Below, piece after piece: positions 1 to 7,823 of a stretch of DNA of 64,000 bases. The stretch is from Rhynchopus sp. YZ270_cl-10 (lineage: Eukaryota > Euglenozoa > Diplonemea > Diplonemida > Diplonemidae). The DNA lies in the NCBI GenBank assembly GCA_964035575.1, contig OZ037916.1, forward strand, positions 496,001 to 560,000, in the 5' to 3' direction. Positions within the stretch are counted from its first letter, which is position 1. Each line of letters opens with the position of its first letter. A program made the position numbers and the translations under genes. Under the pieces are notes generated by a model. The model was not told where the DNA came from and ran no database searches. It was given only the letters and a program-made list of their open reading frames with translations.

Positions 1-198
1 AAAATGGGTCAAAATAAGTATATTTTTTCCCAAAAGCCCCCAAAACCCGCCGGAAAATGGTTTTGGGGGTGGTTCTGGGCAGTTTTCGGCGCTGATTTCT
101 GGTAAAACCTCAAAAATCGTAGTGAAATTTAGGGGAGGGGGGGTTTTAAGCATCGACCCATACATCTTTGCAGATGATCTTTTTTTAGAGCATATCAG

Positions 199-293
199 AT
201 GTAAAACCACGACAAATAGTTGGGGTGTCCACCCCCTGGTACAGCCGGTTGTACCAAAGGTACACTGTTCACGAGAGGGCTTTGTATTTCAAC
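199..293 (+). repeat. Dispersed repeat family B, copy 1
   Basis: About 95 bp with copies at 7557-7626, 12176-12278 and 12611-12678, all in the same orientation. Shared parts in order are ATGTAAA-CCACGA, TTGGGGTGTCCACCCC (a small palindrome), GGTACAGCCGG-TGTACC (a second hairpin), and TTCACGAGAGGGCTTTGTAT. The last block shares the core ACGAGAG with the family A hairpins. No protein frame is kept between copies. Confidence 0.7.
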
Positions 294-413
294 TACCTTT
301 TTTTGGATCTGATTATCATCTTTTTAAGACGTGCTAGCCCATGAGGCACATTCATCATACAAACGTTCTTTTTTTCTTTTTTATTCAAGCATTTTATTAT
401 GCCTGCAATCCAT

Positions 414-440
414 TGAGGGTGTCTGCATTAAAGAACCAAA
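414..440 (+). repeat. Dispersed repeat family C, divergent copy
   Basis: The text GGTGTCTGCATTAAAGAACC resembles the better preserved copies at 52943-52981, 55135-55170 and 58309-58343, whose shared core is CACTAATACAACCAAGTT followed by an A run. This copy is the least certain one. Confidence 0.35.
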
Positions 441-757
441 AACTCTACTAAGATGTGTGTGCACAAAAAGGAACACATTTCATCTTTCAAGTTTTTTTTT
501 TTTTTCATTTCTATGCAGCTCAGTTATTGACATCAGGAAATCGTGATGACGGAAGAAATTGTTTTTTTTTTCCCCCCTCTTCATTTTCCACACTTTCTTT
601 TTATACACCAATTGTCCTAAAGTCAATTTCTGCACAAAGGGGGGACATTTCGTCGTCGATTACTCAAATAACCTTCTTTTTATCACAAATACGATACTGT
701 GGAAGAGAGCAAAGTGTTCCAAATATTTGCACATCCTTACAAAGGGTGTTCTTTATT

Positions 758-1860
758 TTATTCCCCTGGGAAATAAAGTATACGAAGGATTTGGCACTTT
801 TAGCGGGATTTTATTTACTGGGGGGGGGGGGGGGGGGGGGCGAATAAGAGATCAGGGGTGAATAAGAGATCAGGTTGAGATTTTGGGGGGTTTTTTTTTT
901 TTTTTTTTTTGCATGCGACAGGCATGGATGTCCAAAGTACTTGAAGTATATCAAGTACTTGATCCCCCAAAAAATCCAATACTTGATACTTCAAGTACTT
1001 GACACCCTATTTTTTTTTCTAGTACTTTTTTACTTGTTCTCCCTCTGTCAAGTACTTTTTTCACAAAAAAAACGTCAAGTACTTGATCAAGTACAAAAAA
1101 AAGTGGGTACTTGATCAAGTACTTGACGTTTTTTTGCGAAAACAAGTACTTGACAGACTCTGCCAGAGGGTAAAAAAGTAAAAAAGTACGAGAAAAAAAA
1201 AATAGGGTATCAAGTACTTGATTTCTGTCAAGTACTTGATCAATCTTCAAGTACTTGACTGTCATTTTGAGAGGAAAAAAAAGGGGGGTCAAGTACTTCA
1301 AGTACCATAAAAAATCCGAAAAAAGTACTTCAAGTACTTTGGACATCCATGGACAGGGTTTTATCTTGAAATTTTTTTTTGAAATTTTACCCTGTCTACC
1401 CGGTCTGGCAAAAAAGTGGTCAAAATATTTTTTTTGCCTCCGGCGAAAATGTCTTTTTGCTTTTTTTCCCCCAAAAATTTTTTTTTATTTCTGGCTCGTC
1501 CGTTCGCCTAATAAGAGATGCCACATCTCTTATTCGCCCCCCCCCAGTAATGATAATTTCACGCTAAATTTTGGTACATGTAGGTAGTAGGGCTGGAGGG
1601 ACCGTCCAGCCTTTTTTAGCCTCCCTCCAGCCTCCTCAATCCCGCCAGCCCCTCAGCGGGCCTATCTAGAGGTCCGCGGGACCCGGTAGCGCTGGCGGGA
1701 GGGTAATGAGAGCTTTTTTTTTTTTTTTCACGCTCTTTTTTTTTTTTTTTTCCCTGAGAGCTTCCTGTGAGGACACATACTCGTTAGTTATTGCACAATA
1801 AATAAGTCACGCTAAAAGTGCCAAATCCTTTCGTATACTTTATTTCCCGTGAAATAAAAT
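758..1860. repeat. Composite inverted-repeat block
   Basis: A roughly 45 bp arm at about 760-806 (GGGAAATAAAGTATACG, then GGATTTGGCACTTTTAGCG) recurs in reverse complement at about 1810-1855 with few differences. Just inside, CGAATAAGAGAT next to a run of about 20 G (821-852) is answered by ATCTCTTATTCG next to a C run (1527-1549). The interior carries the AAGTACTT fold-back. This looks like a non-autonomous DNA element, or one inserted in another. No transposase frame is present. Confidence 0.65.
922..1353. repeat. Fold-back element built of AAGTACTTGA palindromes
   Basis: The ends are inverted copies: ATGGATGTCCAAAGTACTTG near 925-944 and CAAGTACTTTGGACATCCAT at 1331-1350. Between them the palindrome TCAAGTACTTGA or a close variant occurs around ten times, and the two halves mirror each other about a centre near 1100. 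The single strand could form a very long hairpin. It could be a MITE with subterminal transposase-binding repeats or an expanded palindromic repeat. The open frame on the minus strand simply translates the repeat. Confidence 0.75.
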
Positions 1861-1865
1861 TACGT

Positions 1866-2031
1866 ATTCACCTCCTTTTAGCGGATTATTTTGCGATACT
1901 TCACTTATTTTTTTCCCAGGCTCGTGCACTCAATTTGCCTCGCTTCGCTCGGCAAATTAAGTAGCCCTCGCCTGGGAAAAAAATGCGTGAAGTTATCACA
2001 AAATAAAACCCCGCTAAAAGGAGGTGAATAA
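1866..2031. repeat. Long hairpin-forming inverted repeat
   Basis: Arms of about 57-60 nt pair: ATTCACCTCCTTTTAGCGG with TTCCCAGG at its inner end (to 1920), against CCTGGGAA (from 1971) to CCCGCTAAAAGGAGGTGAAT. The 50 nt loop holds a second palindrome, TTTGCCTCGCTTCGCTCGGC, around 1936-1956. The outer arm shares TTTTAGCG with the neighbouring 758-1860 block, so the two probably belong to one family. Confidence 0.75.
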
Positions 2032-2626
2032 ATAGTTATTTTTTTCATTCACAAAAAAAAAAAGCAATACAGTAATTCCATGAAAAAATTTTCAAGGGAA
2101 ATGTGAGTTTTTGCTAAAATATCCAAAGGCAAAACACCCGACTAGGGGATTGCTGTGGTTTCTCTCTCCCTCTCTCTTTTTTTTTTTTTTTTGAAGATGC
2201 CAAAGCAGTAGAGGCGTAGGTTCATCTTTCAAACTATATTTTTTTTTCTCTTCTTCTCCGGTTTTGTTGGTATTATTTAGTTCTTTCCGCACACTCAACA
2301 TCATATACACCCCACGCCCTTTTCTCTCTCTCTCCCACTCCGTACCTTCCCTTCAACCCACCCCTCCCCACCCGGTTGATGGAACTGACGAAGAAACAAT
2401 TTTCTCCTGATCCTTTTGGTTCCTCAAAAGGTCATGGTACGGTGGCGGGTGGGGGAATGACTTCACGGTTTTGCCAAAAAAAATAAAATAAAATGAAATT
2501 CATTAGCCTTCGGGTGACCTTTGTGTACAGAACCGGACAGATTGTCGAAACTACAAAAAAAGGAGCTATCTCTTGATCCCTCCCCTTTTTCTTTTCTTTT
2601 TTCTTTTGATGTGCACGAGAGATATA

Positions 2627-2985
2627 TCAGTGGCTGTCACGAAATGTGGTAATTTCAACATTTTTGAGTAAAATGACTAAATTTTTGACTTTTTCACCGA
2701 TTTTTTTTTTTTATTTGCATTGCGCGGAATGCGCTGATTGCAACGAAACGATTCTCGATTTTTTTTTTCAGAAATTTATTTGCTCAGTTCAAAAATCATC
2801 GTTTTTTCGGATATTCTCACAGCCATCCCAGGAAATACTGGTATTTTTCCGGAAGTCGAAAATGTGCTTAACTGCGTTTCCGAGCTCCGCGCAAAAAAAT
2901 GAAAAAAAAATCGAGCAAAAAGTCCAAAATTTTAATTAGTTAAAGGCGGGCCACATGAATTACCACATTTCGTGACAGCCACTGA
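2627..2985. mobile_element. Non-autonomous TIR element, Tc1/mariner-like
   Basis: Perfect 28 bp terminal inverted repeats begin TCAGTGGCTGTCACGAAATG (2627-2654) and are mirrored at 2958-2985. TA flanks both ends (2625-2626 and 2986-2987), fitting a Tc1/mariner-type TA duplication; reading the ends one base shorter gives an ATAT duplication instead. The 359 bp interior has no transposase. The perfect TIRs suggest a recent insertion. Confidence 0.75.
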
Positions 2986-3180
2986 TATCCATCAAATTTT
3001 CTCTTTTTCTTGCCTCAAAATGTGTCGGATATCTAACACAAAAGAGGTTTTCAAGAGGACATAACCGGCTTACTGACCTGCCCCCCACCCTCTTGCGGGT
3101 CGACATCTATTCTAAAAACCCTATTCCACACCATCCAGAACAAATGAAATACACAACCTCTCTTTTTGACCTTCTCTTAA

Positions 3181-3218
3181 GGTGACTAAGCACCCAGAGG
3201 GGCTTAGGTTCCATCTTA
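3181..3218 (+). repeat. Family A hairpin, copy 1
   Basis: Begins GGTGACTAAGCAC, then GGCTTAGG and CATCTTA. CTAAGC pairs with GCTTAG and the outer GGTGA with the downstream TCATC-like bases. It lies about 95 nt upstream of the gene at 3313. Other copies are near 11932, 13018, 17995, 37325, 53279, 58049 and 58622, all on the + strand. Confidence 0.65.
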
Positions 3219-3312
3219 TTTGAGAAAAAAATACATTCTGCAGTGACTCATTGGTGATTTGTTACCCTTACTTTTCAGAGAACTCAGAGAAAACTGACAA
3301 TCCTTCTTTCTA

Positions 3313-3879
3313 ATGACTAAATACAGAGAAGACCAAACGCATGGTCCTTGGGTAGGAGAACGACCGGAGGAGACACGCTGTTTGACACCATGTCTTGATC
3401 ACATGCAGGGTACCGGCCCTGTTTGTATCATGATTATGCTTGGGTTTATGGGGTTGGTGGCGGGGGCGATAGTGGTGCTGGGGTTGAAAAACCCGCAGAT
3501 TCATTCGGAAACGGAGTGCGAGGTGGATGGGGTGACGATGTACCCTGGAAGCAACGTCACGGATACTGCGGCATGTGGCCTGGACGTGACATCGGTGCAC
3601 TGCAATACGACACACATCATCAACATCACGACAGTACTGCAATGCGAGAACTACACAGTCTCCGAGAACATTACCTGCTTCGTCCACGATGACTGCGTAG
3701 AGAACAGCCCAGCCTATGTAGGCACCGACCCCGACCCTACCCCCTGGGAAACCCCAGCGCAAGCTGACATGATCATCATAGTTGTCTGCATCCTCTGTCT
3801 CCTCATTGGCCTCACAGGGTTGAAGCTTTTCCGAAGGTCTCTCCTCAGGGTTCCACAGTTTCGACGGCTTCCGTATTAA
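3313..3879 (+). CDS. Small two-TM protein with glycosylated Cys-rich loop
   Basis: A 188-residue protein of unknown function. TM segments lie at about residues 37-57 and 152-173, with basic residues just after the second (FRRS, FRRLPY), so both ends are probably cytoplasmic. The 95-residue loop between them has six cysteines and five N-glycosylation sequons (N81, N98, N104, N113, N119), which strongly suggests a disulfide-bonded lumenal or extracellular loop. The topology recalls BK-channel beta subunits and other small two-TM accessory proteins, but I see no diagnostic motif and do not assign it. The start is the first in-frame ATG, about 35 nt after a pyrimidine-rich acceptor-like tract ending in AG at 3278. 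A single exon suffices. Confidence 0.7.
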   Translation: MTKYREDQTHGPWVGERPEETRCLTPCLDHMQGTGPVCIMIMLGFMGLVAGAIVVLGLKNPQIHSETECEVDGVTMYPGSNVTDTAACGLDVTSVHCNTTHIINITTVLQCENYTVSENITCFVHDDCVENSPAYVGTDPDPTPWETPAQADMIIIVVCILCLLIGLTGLKLFRRSLLRVPQFRRLPY

Positions 3880-4210
3880 CACGAGGTGTGTGGGGAGGAG
3901 GAGGAGGTGACATAAAATTCGCAACAACTCAGTGTAATGTAATGGAGATTAAAATCGCTAGCCTCGAATAGTCTTTTCAGGATTTGGAACCAAAAAAAAA
4001 ATTCCTCAAGATGTGCATGATTTCTCTTCCCCAAAAAAACTCTCTCTTGTGCTTTACAGTTCTGTTCTGGGTGGGGGTAGCGAAAAGACAATCTTTAAAA
4101 GACAACCAACCCCCTCTCTTTTTTTTTACCGTATCTTGATTTTCAAAAACACACCTTTTATGGTTTAACGTTCTGCTCTCAAGAACCACACCTTCAAGCA
4201 TAGTACCTAA

Positions 4211-4318
4211 TGATGGCTGTATTGTGATAATAGGCCATGATACTACACATACACACAATACAGCTGTATTGTGATGTGTATTATGTATTATGATGGGCAT
4301 ATCACAATACAGCCATCA
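4211..4318. repeat. 108 bp miniature inverted repeat
   Basis: TGATGGCTGTATTGTGATA (4211-4229) is repeated perfectly in reverse complement at 4300-4318. A second palindrome, ACAATACAGCTGTATTGT, sits inside at about 4255-4272. It could be a very short MITE. No clear target-site duplication is visible. It ends about 75 bp upstream of the PIG-B start. Confidence 0.65.
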
Positions 4319-4391
4319 CCAATACCCCCTCCACCCCTCCACCCCTCCACCCCCCACCCCACTCCGAAACACAATAGGTGAAAATTGAGGG

Positions 4392-5894
4392 ATGTTTGGG
4401 GTAGGCTTCTTCTCCTTCTCCTCCTCCTTCCCATGGTGGGTCCTTGCGGTTGTAGTGTTCCGCGTCTGCTCAGCTTGTGTGCTCTCCACTGCTGGCCCGC
4501 CTGATGAATTCTGGCAGGGGCCCGAAGTAGCGTATACTCTGCTTTATGGAAAGGGCGGGCTGACCTGGGAGTGGACGGCTGGGTTGCGGAGCTACCTCCA
4601 CCCAGCGCTCTTTGGGGGTCTCTTTGCGACAGGGAAGGGGCTTGGGGTGGATACGGCGGTGTTTGTACAGTACGCACCGAAGGTTTTGCAGGGTCTTATC
4701 GCAGCTGCGGCGGACTGCACAACGTATGTCTTAGCAGCACGCATTGCGCCGGATGCGGGAAAGTATACACTCCTCTTTAGCACCACAAACTGGTTTATTT
4801 ACTATTGTTCTGGCAGAACCTTAGTAAACGGTGTTGAAGCGCTCTTCGTGCTGTATGGGGTGTTGTGTTATAGGGACGGCAGGTACTTAAGGTTTTTGTA
4901 TGTGGCAGGGGTGGCGACGGCGTTGAGATGTACCTCTGTGGTGACGTGGGGGGTGTGTGTGGTGCATATGTTGGTCTCGGAGGAGACGTGGCGGGCGAAG
5001 CTGGGGTTTGTGTGGAGCGGGGTGCGGATAGCTGTGGTGTTGTGTGTATGCTCGGTGGGGGTCGATTCTGTGTTTCACGGAGCGTTTGTGTTTACACATT
5101 GGGAGTTTGTAAAATTCAATTTTATTGAATCGAGGTCCGCTCTCTTTGGGACCCATCCTGCTCATTGGTACTTCACACAAGGTTTTCCTGCAATGTTGGG
5201 CACTACCCTGCCGTTCTTTCTTTACGAGGTTTGGTATGGGAAGACCCGGTTTTATGCAGGGCTTTGTGCAGCGAATTTGTTGCTGTACTCTTTGATAGGG
5301 CATAAGGAGTTCCGCTTTGTGTTGCCTGCTCTTTACTTTGCGATGATTGTTGTCGCTAATGGCGCGGTGCGAGCACAACGTACCATGCGACAGTGGACCT
5401 TTAGGGGTGTGCTTCTGTTCATCCTTCTTACGAATGTTGCTGCAGGGGCGTTCTTTGGTCATATTCATAAGACCGGCGGGATAGCAGGGATGGTGTACGT
5501 ACGGAACAGGTCGCTCGCGTACCCAAAGGATAGTGTTGTGGTGCACAGCCTGCTGCCGTGCTATGCTACTCCAGGGTACTCCTTCGTGCACGGTGCGAAT
5601 GTGAAAGGGTTCCGTCAGATGGAATGCATAGCGTTGGACGGTAGCAGGACGGAGCAGGATGTCTTCGAGGCGTCGCCTGTCCGTGCCCTCGTGGGGGCGT
5701 ATGTGACACGGCAGGATGTTGCGTTGCCCACGTTCTTCCTTGTGTCCAGTCATCTGGAGGAAGTGCATGTTCTCCTCAAGGAGTGGTCGTACACCAAGGT
5801 GGTGAGCCTCCCGCATACCCCAGTACCGACAGAAGGAATTGGGTCTGAAGTGTTTGTCTTCGAGAAGGGGAGGGATTCACATCGGATTTGGTGA
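4392..5894 (+). CDS. PIGB: GPI mannosyltransferase 3 (PIG-B/Gpi10)
   Basis: A 500-residue member of glycosyltransferase family 22. It should add the third, alpha-1,2-linked mannose to the GPI precursor in the ER lumen from dolichol-phosphate-mannose. Family hallmarks are visible: a first TM segment, then PDEFWQGPE (37-45) carrying the acidic catalytic-site residues of the first lumenal loop, LTWEWT (57-62), LRSY-HP (65-71), and HKEFRF (304-309), the conserved motif of the PIG-B/ALG9/ALG12/SMP3 group. About eight to ten hydrophobic segments follow one another, and the length is typical. PIG-B fits better than the paralogues because of the YGKGGLTWEWT and R(T)LVN-E patterns, but ALG9/SMP3 cannot be fully excluded by eye. 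No intron is needed. Confidence 0.88.
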   Translation: MFGVGFFSFSSSFPWWVLAVVVFRVCSACVLSTAGPPDEFWQGPEVAYTLLYGKGGLTWEWTAGLRSYLHPALFGGLFATGKGLGVDTAVFVQYAPKVLQGLIAAAADCTTYVLAARIAPDAGKYTLLFSTTNWFIYYCSGRTLVNGVEALFVLYGVLCYRDGRYLRFLYVAGVATALRCTSVVTWGVCVVHMLVSEETWRAKLGFVWSGVRIAVVLCVCSVGVDSVFHGAFVFTHWEFVKFNFIESRSALFGTHPAHWYFTQGFPAMLGTTLPFFLYEVWYGKTRFYAGLCAANLLLYSLIGHKEFRFVLPALYFAMIVVANGAVRAQRTMRQWTFRGVLLFILLTNVAAGAFFGHIHKTGGIAGMVYVRNRSLAYPKDSVVVHSLLPCYATPGYSFVHGANVKGFRQMECIALDGSRTEQDVFEASPVRALVGAYVTRQDVALPTFFLVSSHLEEVHVLLKEWSYTKVVSLPHTPVPTEGIGSEVFVFEKGRDSHRIW

Positions 5895-6523
5895 GAATGT
5901 GTGTGGAATATGGTAGCCCTGCAAATATACCTTTTTTTTTCGTGTATTTTTTAAATACTCAACGCATTTCTAGCCCTGTCCCTTTGAGACATCGACGTTA
6001 ACCGCCACTATAACAAAATGTTTGGTACAATGGACCACACCCATGGGTGATCCTAGGATGCCTACACTAATCTCAATCAATATTTTACAAAGACCACCCC
6101 CCTTCCCTTTGCCATATGACGAACACTTCCTTTGAACCCCCCCGCCCCCGCCCTCTTTACCCACGCAAGCTGTGATATCATAGTACATACCTGACTTACC
6201 CTTGATTGGTCACCACACCTAAGGCTCCACGAGAGCGCTTTTTGTTTGAAGTCAAACCTTCATGTGCACACTGCTGCATACACTTAATTGCCCACGCTCG
6301 ACCAGTCTTGCCATTCCAGCATCATCCTCTGACTTCAGTCCCGGTAGAAGTAGTCAAAATAAAACCCACCCAAATCCATCTGCATGCAACAACGCTTACC
6401 TTTTTCTCACAATACGACACATCTCACATTGTCTCTTTTTCTCCAATAAACTTGACCCCCTCCGCTTTGCCCTCTCCTTTCCACCTTACACCACACAGCC
6501 CAAACACCCCCTTACCCTTCAAC
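5895..6523. other. Spacer PIG-B to RPS28, no gene seen
   Basis: No coding stretch is visible apart from the in-frame upstream extension of RPS28, which lacks protein character. Around 6049-6085 a text resembling family C occurs (GATGCCTACACTAATC). At 6233-6248 CACGAGAGCGCTTTTTG resembles the A/B repeat core. Just before RPS28 a pyrimidine-rich tract ends in ACACAG (6498). Confidence 0.5.
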
Positions 6524-6772
6524 ATGTCGACCACCGCCAAGGACGTGACCAAGGCCGATGAGGACGGAGTTGTCACCGGAGACGCCAAGCTTGCCCAGGT
6601 CACGAAGATCATTGGCCGTACCGGATCCCGTGGAGGAGTGACCCAGGTCCGTGCCAAGATCCTGGACGACACCTCGGAGCGTAACATCATCCGTAACGTG
6701 AAGGGACCCATTAAGGAGCTCGACATCCTGGCCCTCATGGAGACTGAGCGTGAGGCACGTCGTCTCCGTTAA
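6524..6772 (+). CDS. RPS28: 40S ribosomal protein eS28
   Basis: An 82-residue protein with an N-terminal extension of about 18 residues and then the highly conserved eS28 core: [20 protein letters not shown], then [14 protein letters not shown] and the C-terminal EREARRLR. eS28 sits at the mRNA exit side of the small subunit. The ATG at 6524 (context AAC ATG TCG) is chosen because the upstream in-frame sequence is low-complexity UTR-like text. A polypyrimidine-AG (6498) lies 25 nt before it. No intron interrupts the frame. Codon choice is strongly biased (CGT, GGA, ATC, AAG), as in eEF2, which fits high expression. Confidence 0.95.
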   Translation: MSTTAKDVTKADEDGVVTGDAKLAQVTKIIGRTGSRGGVTQVRAKILDDTSERNIIRNVKGPIKELDILALMETEREARRLR

Positions 6773-7823
6773 GCTGTTTTGTAAAAATAGCCTAACAACA
6801 AAGTCAAAAGAAACCAATCAAGGAGAGACTAAGTAGAACACCACCTTTCAAAAGAAAAAAAAGTTTTTTTGTTTTGTAATGGGATCTCTTCAGGGCAAAG
6901 ATTCGTGAAAAAAAAAAAAAAGGTTTTCCCCATCCTCCTTTACCTGGTCAGCCGCCGAAGGTACACCGCTACGACCGCTACGAGAGGGATCAACAGTCGC
7001 CTCTTTTCCCTCATTTATTATCCAACCTTGCTTGAGGCTTGACCCCCTCCCACAGTACGCAGATCCTTTACCTCAAAGCCGCACCACGGGACAACGCGCT
7101 TCGTCCCTTTCCTTGAGTCGTTTACACTTTCCAACCTTTCTATCAAATGTGGTGTATGTACTGCGCCGCTATTTCCAATGGATCGAAACACCACGCATTC
7201 GCGTTGTCGGTCTCGATGAGGACCTCCAGTACGTAAGGCGCACTGTTCCTCAGTCGAGCCAACTCCTGAGCTGGCACTACAACATGCCCAGTCTGGTTAC
7301 CCAGATCCAGTCCCTCCCGGTTTCTGGATCATGCGACCAGGCTGTGTACCTGTCGTAGGGCTGGGAGTAGTACTCCTCCCAAGCCCCCTGGTTCCAATAC
7401 CCCTCCCCGTCCTGAACCCCCCCTGTGCCCGCCTCCTCTCCTGGTATGTCCTGCGGCGCTGATGTGTGGTGTGCCCTGGCGTGTACGCCGTGCGGTGCGC
7501 GAAGGTGTCATCGTCTCAGTATTGAAGGTAAACCACAGTTCACCTTTTTTTTTTTGGATGTAGGACTGCATGGTTGGGGGGGTCATGCACCAATCTCCAC
7601 TGTCACGAGAGGGCTGTTGTATTTCCTTCCCCACATTAGGTTTCCTACATCTACTGTTGACCGCAGGGCACTTTGCGCTTTTGTTTTGTACTTTCATCCG
7701 GATGACATCGTACAGTGGGTCAATCGGAGGTGCCTACATCAACCACAGTTTCTTCTCTTTGTTCCACACACCTATCCCACCTACTCCACCCTAGGGCCCC
7801 CTCCCCTCCCCCCTACACTAACC
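6773..7823 (+). other. Spacer with an unassigned exon-like stretch
   Basis: The frame ending with TAG at 7358 has protein-like composition from about 7130 (segments such as RRYFQWIETPRIRVVGLDED and LLSWHYNMPSLV). It has no convincing ATG, and I do not recognise it. It could be the last exon of a small gene whose first exon I cannot locate, or a decayed fragment. A family B repeat follows at 7557-7626, then a pyrimidine tract ending in CCCTAG (7794) before the FAS1 gene. Confidence 0.25.
7557..7626 (+). repeat. Dispersed repeat family B, copy 2
   Basis: Holds GATGTAGGACTGCATGG, TTGGGGGGG, and TGTCACGAGAGGGCTGTTGT, matching the copies at 199, 12176 and 12611 in order and orientation. The central GGTACA hairpin is lost here. 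Confidence 0.6.

Larger units (their letters stand above)
1..3312. other. Gene-free repeat-rich region
   Basis: No credible gene is visible. Open frames here are translations of homopolymer runs and repeats. The stretch holds one copy each of repeat families B (199-293) and C (414-440), a nested inverted-repeat block (758-2031), a TIR element (2627-2985) and a family A hairpin (3181-3218). Long A, T, G and C runs are common, including about 21 G at 820-840. Confidence 0.7.

Noticed and set aside
951-1346. 131-codon minus-strand frame with repeated KYL/QVLD
   Set aside because: It is a direct translation of the AAGTACTTGA palindromes.
3322-3350. ACAGAGAAGA-CCA-CGCATGG resembling U6 snRNA
   Set aside because: Only the ACAGAGAAGA string matches. 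The downstream U6 stem-loop and TTTT end are absent, and the text is inside a coding frame.
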